Counted from the first letter of the stretch, positions 1-9,443 are shown. The stretch is 64,000 nt of DNA from Siphonodentalium dalli (GCA_032622095.1 CP136066.1:50378911-50442910); one strand, 5' to 3'. Numbers and translations: made by a program. Notes: generated by a model from the sequence alone, not told the origin.

Positions 1-252
1 TATCTTTTCTTCATAACGATTTTGAAGAACAGACAGTATTATTGCATCAGTTGTAATCAAATTGAATTTACACAAATCCCCTGTAACATTGTATGTTTCT
101 GAAGGTGTTATCAGTTCGACTAATGCAACTTCCCATTTTTCTTTATCAATTTGAATTGATTTTGGTAATTGTACAGTAAAACAACATTGAGAATTGTTTG
201 GATACATTACCATTGAACTGTCGCTCGGAATTGTAATGTAGAAAGAATTCAT
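1..252 (-). CDS. Polinton-type conserved protein, N-terminal part (runs off left edge)
   Basis: Eighty-four codons are open from an ATG at 252 to the left edge, so the 3' part is outside the window. The N-terminus (MNSFYITIPSDSS, then a WEVALVEL stretch near residues 43-50) resembles the start of a conserved protein I associate with animal Polinton elements; I do not know its function and cannot exclude a virion role. The start overlaps the stop of the upstream membrane-protein gene by four bases (ATGA), which suggests coupled expression and supports this start. No break is visible in the part present. Family recognition is from memory of the pattern and is only moderate. Confidence 0.6.
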   Translation of the reverse strand, partial: MNSFYITIPSDSSMVMYPNNSQCCFTVQLPKSIQIDKEKWEVALVELITPSETYNVTGDLCKFNLITTDAIILSVLQNRYEEKI

Positions 253-512
253 ACTTTCAAAATTTCTGCCGACTGATTTTTCAAATATTTCAAACGCGGT
301 GTTGGTAAAATGTATCCCAAAGAACTACTGAGTAAAATTAACCACAGTTCGTTATTTTCACTTTGTAAACTTAAATGAACAATTGCTGTAGCGATTATAC
401 CAACAATTATAATAATTTGTGTAAAATATGTTACTTGATTTTTTGCAATTTTTTCTCCACAGATTTGAAATTGTGATGGAGCATCCAGACCAACTGAACC
501 ATTTTGAGACAT
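249..512 (-). CDS. Small Polinton membrane protein
   Basis: An 87-residue protein. I chose the ATG at 512 (MSQNGSVGLDAPSQF) because the longer upstream reading overlaps the integrase end and has no protein-like character. A hydrophobic segment (about residues 31-47, rich in I, V and A) and a second one (about 54-67, ELWLILLSSSLGYILP) suggest a one- or two-pass membrane protein. It lies directly downstream of the integrase, 10 bases away, and shares an ATGA overlap with the next gene, so all three read as one minus-strand block. Similar short membrane proteins beside the integrase occur in Polinton elements; the role is unknown and membrane association is inferred from hydrophobicity. Confidence 0.6.
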   Translation of the reverse strand: MSQNGSVGLDAPSQFQICGEKIAKNQVTYFTQIIIIVGIIATAIVHLSLQSENNELWLILLSSSLGYILPTPRLKYLKNQSAEILKV

Positions 513-522
513 GTTAAAAGTT

Positions 523-1617
523 TTATACCAAATTTGTGGCAGGAATCCAGCTGTCAAATTTTTTAGGATAACCAGCCCAATGAACTTTAATTTCTCTAAC
601 TGATTTACCAGCAACTTTTCTTGAACGTTTACCAACAACTGATTCAATTTCGTAAACTTTATTATCTTTTATATGTTGAATTTCTTTACCATAAAATGAT
701 CCTGCGATGTTTTCACCATCTAAATCTACTAATTTGTAAGTTAATGGTGTACTTTTACAAACTCTACTAATTTTGAAAAATTCTTTTGTCCAATTTGGAA
801 GATATCCTTTATCAAAAGTTCTCTTTGTTTTATTTATTCTAACAAAATCTCCAACTTTCAAGATCTTATCTTTTTTCGTTTTTAACTTTCCATAAAGATT
901 TCTGGAAACTTCAATTTCATTTTCTCGAGTTACTAAAACTGGTGCCATCTTAATACTTCTATGAAAACCTTTGTTGTAAGAATTCACAAAATCGTGCAAA
1001 ACATCATTGTATTTCAAAGTTTGATTATGTGTAAAATATTTCCACATCTTTGTTTTCAATGTCCGTTGAAAACGTTCAACTATACTTGCTTTTGTCTCTG
1101 GATTCTCTGTTGTGAAAAAATGAATTTTCTTAGATTTCAAAAATTGTAAAAATAATTTATTTTTGAATTCTGAACCATTGTCAGATTGAAATGAAACAGG
1201 TTTTCGTTTTGATGATTTGAGAATTTTCTGAAATGTTTTAACTAAAGTTTTACCAGTTTTGTCTTTAATTTTTTCAACCCATGCAAATTTTGAGAACACA
1301 TCAATAACACAAAGTAAATATCTGTAATTGTCATTGTGCTTTTGCAAAGTTTGCAAATCTGCCAAATCAGCTTGCCACTGAATATCAATTCCTGCAACAA
1401 TAGTTTTACGTGTGCAAAATTTCCGAACAATTGGTTTGTGCAAAGTGTATGTTTTTTGCCATTGTAACCATTTTTTAACATCTGAAAGTTTAATTTTGTT
1501 ATTTGTTTCTTTCGCATTTTTAAAAAGTTGATTTGCTCCACTGAAACCACCAACTTCTTTTGGATTGTAGTAAATTTCAGTTAGAAGTTTGTCAAATTTT
1601 ATGTAAGTGGGGACCAT
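523..1617 (-). CDS. INT: Polinton retroviral-type integrase with C-terminal chromodomain
   Basis: A 364-residue DDE integrase that would join element ends to host DNA in the nucleus. The catalytic triad is visible as D84 (WQADLADL), D146 (QSDNGSEF) and E181 (IVERFQRT); the D-to-E distance of 35 positions is close to the D,D-35-E pattern. A linker with basic residues follows, then a chromodomain-like end (residues 321-364: VYEIESVVGKR, VHWAGYPKKFDSWIP), expected to bind methylated histone tails and steer integration. The N-terminal region (YYNPKEVGGFSG, TYTLHKP) is typical of Polinton integrases; I see no HHCC zinc motif. The ATG at 1617 lies inside the 3' end of the preceding gene (19-base overlap). 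The frame is intact, unlike the polymerase. Family call is firm. Confidence 0.93.
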   Translation of the reverse strand: MVPTYIKFDKLLTEIYYNPKEVGGFSGANQLFKNAKETNNKIKLSDVKKWLQWQKTYTLHKPIVRKFCTRKTIVAGIDIQWQADLADLQTLQKHNDNYRYLLCVIDVFSKFAWVEKIKDKTGKTLVKTFQKILKSSKRKPVSFQSDNGSEFKNKLFLQFLKSKKIHFFTTENPETKASIVERFQRTLKTKMWKYFTHNQTLKYNDVLHDFVNSYNKGFHRSIKMAPVLVTRENEIEVSRNLYGKLKTKKDKILKVGDFVRINKTKRTFDKGYLPNWTKEFFKISRVCKSTPLTYKLVDLDGENIAGSFYGKEIQHIKDNKVYEIESVVGKRSRKVAGKSVREIKVHWAGYPKKFDSWIPATNLV

Positions 1618-2321
1618 CCTTTCAAAATAGATTTTCTGGTTTTAGGAAAACTTTGAGGTGTGAAAATATCAACTGAACGTTTTCTTGACTTGCCACTGCT
1701 AGGAGTTGCATGAGGTGTATGAAACTCATCACCAGTGTGACCTTCTTTTAAATGTCTTTGTATCCACAACCATCGATTCCTGTTACCTACATAATCTTGT
1801 GGTACATTAAGTTCCCCCAATCCGCGTAGGAATGTTTCATAACCAACTGGGTCAAAACCTTTTCGGTGACGAACAACATCGTTTATCAAATCAATTATAT
1901 TTGATCCAGTAACTGTTTTTGTTCCATAAATTAATTGTCCACGATCATCCCATCTAAGTTTAGGATTAGTTGACAACAATGTTAAAATTTGTTGTGCTTT
2001 ACCACGAAGTTTAGATGGCACACTTTCCAATATATGTTCACTCATTTTCCCAAAGTTTTCAGATAACTTTTGTTCAGGTAAACTGAATTTTGAATTTAAA
2101 GATTTTTGTGAAGTTTTCAATTTGTACAAATTTTCTCCAAATAACTGTGACTTTTCTTATTCAGAAATATTTTTATCATAAACTGATTTCAATTCTTTGT
2201 AAGAATCTGAAACATTTGAAATTGCAGGATCCGGAGGAAATTGAGGTTTATTCATTTCTGACATTTTCCATTGTTTGAAATCTTCCAACATTCTGAATGG
2301 TACAATAACCATTTTCTTCAT
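1599..2321 (-). pseudogene. Conserved Polinton accessory gene, broken by one in-frame stop
   Basis: One frame runs from an ATG at 2321 (MKKMVIVPFRM) to the stop at 1599, about 240 codons, interrupted by a single TAA at 2159-2157 (codon 55). Reading continues in the same frame on both sides, so this is a nonsense change and not a frameshift. The part downstream of the stop includes a conserved-looking stretch (SKLRGKAQQILTLL, LRWDDRGQLIYG, GSNIIDLINDVV) and a basic tail with TPSSGKSRKRSVD that could be a nuclear signal. Similar proteins sit upstream of the integrase in other animal Polintons, but I know no function. The 3' end overlaps the integrase start by 19 bases. Confidence 0.6.
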
Positions 2322-2334
2322 ATTTATTTGAGAT

Positions 2335-2703
2335 TTAGTTTTTCAAAATATTGTTAACAACTGCACCTAATGTTTTGCTAATCAATGGAGCAAGAAATAA
2401 TAATGGTAAAAAGCCACCTTTTTGATTCAAAATTTTCTTCTTTTGTTGCAAAGGTTTGTTCTTGTCTGCAAGATATCTGATATGTTTACGCTTCGAATGT
2501 AACTTACGGTTCTGAGCTTCATTCAGTTTTACATTACCTTTTAAAAGATTTTGACAACATTCTGAAATACAATCCATCACTTGTTTCGGAGCATCGTTGA
2601 TCATTTTCTTTTTATATGCAGATGGAACTTTACTCATTGCAACAATCAACTCACCATATTTTTTTATCAGCGGTGCTTTCCTGCTCTTAGTTTTTGAAGG
2701 CAT
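2335..2703 (-). CDS. Small basic Polinton protein with QKGGFL tail motif
   Basis: A 122-residue, lysine-rich protein starting at the ATG at 2703 (MPSKTKSRK); a GTG two codons upstream is less likely. The middle carries LLKGNVKLNEAQNRKLHSKRKHIRYLAD and the end carries ILNQKGGFLPLLFLAPLI, a pattern I recognise from many animal Polinton and adintovirus elements. Such proteins are sometimes compared to the small basic core or membrane-active virion proteins of adenoviruses; that is analogy, not shown here. The C-terminal hydrophobic stretch after QKGGF could be membrane-active. It lies in a minus-strand run between two other small genes and is intact. Confidence 0.6.
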   Translation of the reverse strand: MPSKTKSRKAPLIKKYGELIVAMSKVPSAYKKKMINDAPKQVMDCISECCQNLLKGNVKLNEAQNRKLHSKRKHIRYLADKNKPLQQKKKILNQKGGFLPLLFLAPLISKTLGAVVNNILKN

Positions 2704-2759
2704 CTTCACAGTCTAAGTAGTTGTCTCAAAATGAGCAGAAAAATTATATGTTTCATCTT

Positions 2760-3176
2760 TTATCTTTTCTGATTGAACCATTCTAAAGCTTCGAATGCAG
2801 ATTTCGATGCATCAGACAACGGCATAAATTTTGAAAATTCAAGATCAATAACTGGTTTTTTTTGTAATGGTTGATGTTGAGGGTTCTGCTGAGAAGGTAT
2901 AGGTGTAAATTTAGAATGTTGATTTTGTTGAGTTTGCATCGGTGTAAACTTTGAATGATTTCGAGAAAGCTTTGTTTTACGTTTAGATTCTTTTTGACTA
3001 CCCCTTTGTTGTGTTTGCATCAGTGTAATCTTTGAATGTTTTGGAGAAACCTTTGATTTACTTTTAGATTGTCTACCAGTTTGTTCAAATGAATTTTTCA
3101 AAAGACTTCTAATTAAAACTCCTCCAAGGAACCCACTACCACCTCGTTGTAAAATTAATTTGCGTTTTGTTTCCAT
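2760..3176 (-). CDS. Basic low-complexity protein with QRGG motif and internal repeats
   Basis: A 138-residue protein from the ATG at 3176. It opens with KLILQRGGSGFLGGVLIRSLL, a glycine-rich hydrophobic stretch of the kind found in Polinton and adintovirus minor virion proteins. The middle is basic and repetitive, with three imperfect copies of HSKxTxMQTQQ (HSKITLMQTQQ, HSKFTPMQTQQ, HSKFTPIPSQQ). The C-terminus is more acidic and ends with FEALEWFNQKR. The QRGG motif resembles the QKGG motif of the next gene downstream, so the two may be related virion components. No enzyme motif is visible. The virion role is inference from position and composition. Confidence 0.5.
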   Translation of the reverse strand: METKRKLILQRGGSGFLGGVLIRSLLKNSFEQTGRQSKSKSKVSPKHSKITLMQTQQRGSQKESKRKTKLSRNHSKFTPMQTQQNQHSKFTPIPSQQNPQHQPLQKKPVIDLEFSKFMPLSDASKSAFEALEWFNQKR

Positions 3177-3248
3177 ATCAGTTGATCGATCAGAGATTTT
3201 TTTAAGAACATTTTTATTTCTCTGAAAAAACTTTTTTGTCTGTGATGG

Positions 3249-3347
3249 TTATTTCCAATCATTTTCAAGAAATAATTCAGCTGCAAAAGTGAAGAAATTT
3301 ATAATTTGTGACAGTTCATCATGACTAAACATCTCGGTGGACGACAT
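3249..3347 (-). CDS. Very short ORF, 32 residues
   Basis: A 32-residue frame from ATG 3347 (MSSTEMFSHDELSQ) to TAA at 3251-3249. It fills the gap between the packaging ATPase and the basic protein gene, has the same strand as its neighbours, and has amphipathic, coding-like composition (FFTFAAELFLEND). I recognise no domain. It may be a real small Polinton gene or the remnant of a longer one. Conservation in other Polintons would settle it. Confidence 0.35.
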   Translation of the reverse strand: MSSTEMFSHDELSQIINFFTFAAELFLENDWK

Positions 3348-3381
3348 GGTTCTAAAATGAGAAAAGTAACAACAACTGAAT

Positions 3382-4032
3382 TTATACTTTTGAATAAATG
3401 ACAGGACCTCGGTCATTAGCTGTCAACCATTTATGGAAAATATCAGTTCTAATTCGCAAATAATTTTCTGTTCTAGGATGAAAATCTACTAAAATATATC
3501 CATGATTTATTGAAGTTGCATCTTCGTATGCTTGTTTCAAATGAATGATTTGCATTTGATGAGCCAAAACTTTTATTTGATTTTTATCTCGAACGCTTTG
3601 AAATAAAACCATGTAGTGTGCATTCAAACTTATAGTTCTGCTACTTTTTGATTTTTGGAACATGTTTTGAGTAATGTAAATTATTGAAGCATTTCGATGG
3701 TGACCTTTTCTAGTAAACCAAAGCATTATTTTGTCTTCATCTTGTTCCCCCATCATGTCATCGAAAACAACAAGATGAGGAAATGATTTATCTGATACAA
3801 TTTCCTCATCATCGTCTGGAATACCATCGGTAAACTCAACGTTATCAATTTCTTTTATACGATTGTATGTGTCTTGCCATTCTTTGTAACACCAAACTAT
3901 TTTCTTTGGTGGTGTTTGGAATAAATCGTGTTTAAATTCAATAACTTTTTTAACAAATTCTGTTTTACCTGATCCACTAGGTCCGCTGATAAAGAAATTA
4001 CATGGATGTTGGAAAAGTAAAGATTCTTCCAT
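3382..4032 (-). CDS. ATP: Polinton DNA-packaging ATPase (FtsK-HerA / A32 type)
   Basis: A 216-residue P-loop ATPase that in this family drives DNA into capsids. Walker A is GPSGSGKT at residues 17-24, Walker B is LVVFDD at about 87-92, and a sensor-like IYITQNMF follows at about 118-125. Length and order match the compact A32-like ATPases of Polintons. The start is the ATG at 4032 (MEESLLFQHP). The frame is intact. It sits between the broken unknown gene and the small virion-type genes, as part of the minus-strand block. Its presence marks the element as virus-like and not a simple transposon; no capsid gene is in this window, so a complete packaging system cannot be confirmed. Confidence 0.9.
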   Translation of the reverse strand: MEESLLFQHPCNFFISGPSGSGKTEFVKKVIEFKHDLFQTPPKKIVWCYKEWQDTYNRIKEIDNVEFTDGIPDDDEEIVSDKSFPHLVVFDDMMGEQDEDKIMLWFTRKGHHRNASIIYITQNMFQKSKSSRTISLNAHYMVLFQSVRDKNQIKVLAHQMQIIHLKQAYEDATSINHGYILVDFHPRTENYLRIRTDIFHKWLTANDRGPVIYSKV

Positions 4033-4065
4033 GTTGTCACTTTGATGCCTAATCAGAGAGTGAAC

Positions 4066-4707
4066 TTAACGACGTGTGAATTTAGTATTTAAACAGAAAT
4101 CTCCATAGCTGTAAATATTTCCAAACATTTCAATAATCCAAGTATTATAGTCTTCTAGTCTTCTGTTTGTTCTGTAAACAAAAAAATCATTTCCTATAAT
4201 GTTTTAAATTTTTGCATATGTTGACATTTTTTTTGTTAACAAATACCCATAGATCCTAGGAACTGATTTAAAGGTTCCCCTAGCAAGAGGATAATTATCT
4301 TCATACTTTGTATAATGAATATAGTCATGTTCATCAAAAGTTTCTAAATCTAAATGGTGTTCATCACCACCAAATATCCAAAAATCAGATATTCTTTCAA
4401 TGAGAAAAAATGTTTTGAATTTAATAAATGATTTAATATATTTTTGAGAGAAATGAGAAAATATACTTGTCTCAAGATAGTCCAATCTCTGTAAACATTC
4501 GTCGACATCACAGCATCGTAGTATTGCTTCCTTTTCTCTTTCAAACCAGACTTCTTGTAATTCCTTCTTTATCTCTGGAATAAGTGTTGACTGTGCCACC
4601 AAATATCCATAAATCTTCTCAGCAATTTCTGGAGGTACTACTCCTGTCAACATCTTGACATGAAATGATTCAACATCTCCATCCATATGGATATGTGTGA
4701 ATACCAT
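4066..4707 (-). pseudogene. Unknown gene downstream of polB, broken by one in-frame stop
   Basis: A frame from ATG 4707 (or ATG 4686) runs to TAA at 4206-4204, then stays open in the same frame for 45 more codons to TAA at 4068-4066. The extension is coding-like (NDFFVYRTNRR, EMFGNIYSYGDF), so the stop at 4206 is probably a nonsense change. The protein has an acidic, charged middle (ELQEVWFEREKE, GGDEHHLDLETFDEHDY) and no motif I recognise. Its start overlaps the last 38 bases of the polymerase gene in another frame. It could instead be an intact 168-residue gene with a chance open extension. Function unknown. Confidence 0.45.
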
Positions 4708-7700
4708 TGACGAGTTTTCGTTTTGTGTACACCGATCTGAAAGTTTTGGTTTGACACTCACTAATCAGTTGATGGTCCTTTTGTCTTTTAATTCTGGAAG
4801 GATACTCAACAACAGTTTTGAAATTTTCACGATCATTAACACATTGTACCATTGTTTCAAAATTAACTTTTTGACTTGCGCTGTAATCAAGAGTGATACC
4901 TTTTACCTTACATTTGGTGTATCTTCTCCCATCTTTGATGTATTCATATCCGTAGTTCTTTGGCCCAAGTCCAACAAATTTGACAATCTTTGCATCTGGA
5001 TGTTCGTCACTCCATTTCCCCAATCTTCCTTCGATAGTTTTGATGTTCTTCTTTGATGGATCACTGACATACATACAGCTGACTGTATCAAAATACAGCA
5101 CTCTATCTCCAAGTTTTTAAAAAACTTTATACAATTGTAATCTTGCATACGCTGTAACAAAAGAAGCAACAACAACATTTGCTGAATGATGAGGTTCAAT
5201 ATTATCTAAAATATCAACATAATTTACCAGAATGAATTTGTCACCATCAAGAAGTGTAACATTTTGAACAATTATATTGTTACTAGTAAGCAATTCAAAA
5301 TAACGTGATGGCTTATCCACATACTCTGTTTTTGACATAAGATTTCTTTGTGCATTCTTACCCCATATACAATTAATCATAATTTTAGATATTTGGCGTT
5401 TTCCTGGATTCTTCTCGATGTTCTCCAATTTTATACCCTCAGCTGCATAATAATCCTGTACAAACTTTTGCTTCTGTTCTTCTGTCTCAACACCAAATGG
5501 ATAACCACTACATTCCTGTTTGATCTTTAGATGTTTGTCGATATAGGATTTGTATATTTCATCTGTCCAATCTGTCCAATGCCAAATTTGGTACACATCA
5601 AGTATTTTGTAGCCAACATCCATTGCTTTGAATAATTCTGGCGTGGTCCACACTCCGGTTATAGCTCGATCTTCTTCTGAATGGTTACATGTCTCGTCCT
5701 CATTGATGGCGCAAGTGTTGCACGGGGTAAAAACCATTTTGTTGTTACAATGAATCGGTAGAACTGGAATATACAATTTCGATGGTGGTAAAATTGTACA
5801 TTTAACAAGCCCCGCATAGTCTCTAATGTGTTCTTGATCGATCTGCTCTTGGCTCAAAATTTCTGGATGTCCAACAGGGTAGAATTTATATTTGTTGCAA
5901 AATGGATACAACGAACACACATCGATGAACTTGATTTCTTTTGTGGAATCTTGATCAATTTCCTCGTACAATTTGATGGCATTTGTACGTCCACCAAACA
6001 ATGCTTCTCTTGGCAAAATGGGGTCTCGATGTTTGTAGAAAGATTCCATTTGTTGTTTGAATTTCACATCCGATTTCATTCTTTCGTCGATCTGATGTCC
6101 CCAAAGTGATTCAACTCTGTAACCAAGACTTTCCAGTTTATCTTTCTTCTGTTGAGTTCTTGTATATAATTCTTCCATGGTGAGCATCGTATAGGGATTC
6201 TTGTATTGTCTGTTGTTGTAACATTTTGGACATCCATGAAACAGACATCCATTCATCTCAAAAACTGTTCTTGTGGCTTCCTCATATCCATCGACGTAGT
6301 GTCCACCAATCTTGATTTCTCCTCCATTCAAAGCATGCTTAATTGTTATCATACGTGACAATGATATATGTTGAAGCCAACGTATCGCTTTCATGGAATA
6401 GTTTTTAGCACATGGGTATCCACCATCTGGAATGATTCCAATTGTTTTCTCTGGCATTGAATTCTTCCTCCATGCCAAATTGCAAACTTGCGCCAATGTT
6501 ATTGACTCAATGAACGGGTCAATCTGTTCTGTTTCCAATATGTATTTCCTGAAATTTCCACATCCACGGCGAAGAATATCCACGTCTGATTTGCAGTACT
6601 TCTCCATCTCTTCTTGGAAGTTGAATATCACGTAATTTTCTATTTTCTCATTGTACCATTCAAAGAATTTCTCTCGATTGTCCACGCTCATCATGTCTGG
6701 TTTGTAGTAATCAGAAGCCAAGTAAGGTCAAATGTAATTTTGAAACTTTGGTGAATTCGCCCAATGTGGAAAGTGTCCTTTCGTCATCTCATTCAGCTGA
6801 AAAGTTTGTTGAAACTTTGAAAGCGGCATCATCAGAAAACTCAGAGAATCAATAACTTTCACGCTGTTGCATTTTAAACTGAGAATTTTGTTTCCATTCA
6901 TGATCAGTTCTGGTTTATGAATTCCACTTTGTATGAGTGCTTGAAGTAGAAACTGTGCATCGTATCCCTGAGCATTATGTGCTATTGCAACACATCCTTT
7001 GTGATCTTGGTGGAATAACCAGTTTGTGAAGTCTGTTAAAACGTTGTCACCCTTGAATACAAATTCTCTGGAATCCGGTCCGCATGTTTCACATTTTTCT
7101 TCGATTGGTTTACACATGCAATCTCCACAAGCGGTATGTGCAACACAGAAGTTTGGAATATGAACACCTGTGTCTTGTCTGCATTCAAAGTCAAAGAATA
7201 CATATGGAATCTTTGCAGGTTTCTTTTCCGGTGATTCATATTTTGGAATGTAGCACCTGTGATCTGCTTCAACGATTTCTTTGCAATGTTTGCATTTCTT
7301 CAACCCCGCACATATATGTCTGCTTGATTTATTGGTGAGAATTTCTTCATCACAATTGTTGCATAGTTGAACCAAATCACATATTTTTCTTTTCTGTTTT
7401 CCTTCCGTCTTCAAATGGTTGTCGAAACAAGATTTACTTCTGAATGATCGTCGACACGTTCTACACTTCACCCAATTTGTGAAATTACACTGTGTCAATG
7501 ACCAGCATGCACAAACAAATCTGCATCGATGATCGCCACGACTTTTGAATCCAATGTCACAGAATTCGCAGTAGTAGCTGGTGCCTAGAAATCCTTTGAT
7601 TGATGTTATGGTGTCGAAGTGATTGTTGTTGTAGTAGATGTGTACTCATTTGCTCTCCGAACACATTTCTGCAGGTTCAAATAGAAATCCAGCGCCAGCA

Positions 7701-8626
7701 AATTCATTGTGAATTTTCACAACATATTCTGGATACAATATTTCTTGAATCTTGTGGAACTCATTGATACTGCAAACTGTATCGTGCGGAATGCCAGCAC
7801 GGTTGAGTAGATTTTTTGCGGCATCTGTTTGTGCTGTGTATATTGATTGTCTTATTCTTTTCCATTTCTTTGACCAGCACGCAGATCCATCACTATCTGC
7901 CTTACACATTCCGACGACAATAGATCTTGCCATACACATAACATCATCAGCATTTTCAATCCGGACAATACTTCTTTTTACTTTTGTCAGCTTGTTCTTG
8001 TCTGCAAATGGTCCATAATGTAGTGAGTGTCATGTACCACCTTCCGGAATATCTGTAACGAAGATTTCGAAATTGAGTGCACCGTCATGAATTGTAAAGT
8101 CTGCATTTGATTGAACTACATTTTGAATATTTGTCCCACCATTCAATTCACTGGCTTTTGTGAATGGAATGAAAATGCTCATATCAAGTCCTGGATGATT
8201 TATCGTAACTCTGATTCTTGTCTTCTCATTTGCTGAACATTTCTGTTTCAATTCTTCTGTCAACTTCTCAAATATCTCTGGAATGTTCTCAATTGGATCT
8301 GTAAATTTCTCGAATTTCACACCAAATTGTCGTGCTGCTGATTTAAATTTTCTGGAAAATTTCTCCGAGTTCAGCTCCAATTTGAAATATTTTGTTGGAT
8401 TGAACACAAAACGCTCTCTAGCCAGACTTCTCTTTCTCTTCCCACCAATTTCTCTATTCTGTCTTCGACCGCGTCCAATCTGCCCATCACTAGAACTTTC
8501 TTCACTTTCTGCCCCATCAGTTTCCATATCACTCTCTTCAATAACTGCAGGCCTTGGTCTTTTTCTAACAATATCTTCTTCACTGGTGGCGTCGTCTGAA
8601 ACAGGTCTTTTAATTCTCTTAAACAT
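4670..8626 (-). pseudogene. POLB: Protein-primed family B DNA polymerase, four in-frame stops
   Basis: One frame, with no shift, runs from ATG 8626 (MFKRIKRPVSDD) to the stop at 4670, about 1,318 codons, a usual Polinton polB length. It is cut by TGA at 8032-8030, TGA at 7648-7646, TGA at 6730-6728 and TAA at 5119-5117. Visible parts are an N-terminal basic/acidic region, a Cys-rich segment near 7570-7250, Exo I (DFE, about 7192), Exo II (AHNAQGYD, about 6982-6959), Exo III (YCKSDVD, about 6598), motif A (DVCSLYP, about 5923), motif B (KIMINCIWG, about 5386-5360) and motif C (5089-5078). Motif C reads DTVS instead of DTDS, so a catalytic metal-binding aspartate is missing. The product would replicate the element from protein-primed ends; this copy should be inactive. 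Family call is firm. Confidence 0.9.
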
Positions 8627-8706
8627 TTTTGTCTTGAGTTTTGTCAGCAAAAAATATTGCGACTGGCTTCTTCGGAGTTGAAGTGTAAAGTGTAGAATTA
8701 CACCTG

Positions 8707-8714
8707 CTTTTATA
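8707..8714 (-). promoter_or_regulatory. TATA box for polB (minus strand)
   Basis: On the minus strand this reads TATAAAAG. It is the mirror copy of the plus-strand box at 8735 and lies about 80 bases upstream of the polB ATG at 8626. Function is inferred from sequence and position. Confidence 0.6.
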
Positions 8715-8734
8715 GCATTCGATGCATTCGATGC

Positions 8735-8742
8735 TATAAAAG
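8735..8742 (+). promoter_or_regulatory. TATA box for the zinc-knuckle gene
   Basis: TATAAAAG about 60 bases upstream of the ATG at 8802. With the minus-strand copy at 8707-8714 it makes a compact back-to-back bidirectional promoter, the two boxes being 20 bases apart. Confidence 0.6.
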
Positions 8743-8801
8743 CAGGTGTAATTCTACACTTTACACTTCAACTCCGAAGAAGCCAGTCGCAATATTTTTT
8801 C

Positions 8802-9422
8802 ATGACAAAACTCAAGACAAAAATGTTTAAGAGAATTAAAAGACCTGTTTCAGACGACGCCACCAGCGAAGAAGATATTGTTAGAAAAAGACCAAGGCCT
8901 GCAGTTATTGAAGAGAGCGATATTGAGCTACATAAAGAAGATTCAAAAAAATCTACACAACCACAGACTAGAAAAATTCAAGATAATCTTGTCGAATTGA
9001 GACAGATCTCTACCGATTTGTTTAAACTTTGTAACAAAATGCAATGGCAAGAGAAACAAGAGAAAAACAAAGCTGATAAAAATTGGAAACCGCCATATGG
9101 TTACTGTTACAAATGCGGACAAGACACCCATTGGTCCTTCCATTGTAAAGTAGATTTCGGCGACAAAAAAAATGTGAAAACTATACAAAAGTCTACAAGC
9201 AGTAACAATACAAGAACAAATGCAGATATCAAAACTGAAGAGATGTCTACAACATCATATTTTTCCAAACAAGACCGACCTGTTGATCCTACGAATGATT
9301 CACAGAACAAATCTGAAGATAAACATCCAGAAATTGAAAATTCCAAGAAAACTTCCAAGAAAAAGAAGCTGAGACCATTCTACATTCCAAAAACAGATAA
9401 ACGAATCGACACAAACAATTGA
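8802..9422 (+). CDS. CCHC zinc-knuckle protein sharing the polB N-terminus
   Basis: A 206-residue protein with ATGs at 8802 and 8823; the inner one matches the polB start exactly in the mirror arm. Residues 8-40 equal the start of polB (MFKRIKRPVSDD, then RKRPRPAVIEESD), a stretch with two basic clusters that could be a bipartite nuclear signal. After the inverted repeat ends the sequence is unrelated to polB: a charged helix-like part, then one CX2CX4HX4C zinc knuckle (C102, C105, H110, C115), then a Ser/Asn/Lys-rich tail. Zinc knuckles of this form bind single-stranded nucleic acid, so a nucleocapsid-like or replication-accessory role is possible; that is inference. An AATAAA follows 15 bases after the stop. 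Confidence 0.7.
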   Translation: MTKLKTKMFKRIKRPVSDDATSEEDIVRKRPRPAVIEESDIELHKEDSKKSTQPQTRKIQDNLVELRQISTDLFKLCNKMQWQEKQEKNKADKNWKPPYGYCYKCGQDTHWSFHCKVDFGDKKNVKTIQKSTSSNNTRTNADIKTEEMSTTSYFSKQDRPVDPTNDSQNKSEDKHPEIENSKKTSKKKKLRPFYIPKTDKRIDTNN

Positions 9423-9437
9423 AAATTATGTTGTGCG

Positions 9438-9443
9438 AATAAA
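9438..9443 (+). terminator. Poly(A) signal of the zinc-knuckle gene
   Basis: AATAAA begins 16 bases after the last base of the zinc-knuckle stop codon. It is part of a block repeated near 10916-11036, where AATAAA recurs at 10932-10937 without an obvious upstream reading frame. Confidence 0.5.

Larger units (their letters stand above)
8526..8923. repeat. 193-bp inverted repeat covering two promoters and two 5' coding ends
   Basis: Bases 8526-8718 and 8731-8923 are inverted copies around a 12-base spacer (8719-8730). I count about four mismatches in 193 positions. Each arm contains a TATA box, a leader and the first roughly 33-40 codons of a gene: polB on the minus strand and the zinc-knuckle gene on the plus strand. 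Identity stops sharply at 8525/8924, where the proteins diverge. One mismatch changes the outer ATG (8802 on the right arm) to CTG on the left arm. Confidence 0.92.

Noticed and set aside
5348-7338. Plus-strand frames opposite polB
   Set aside because: Shadows of the polymerase gene; no independent support.
8526-8923. The inverted repeat as the terminal inverted repeat of the Polinton
   Set aside because: It contains coding starts of two genes and lies internally, with related genes on both sides; the true ends are not seen in the window.
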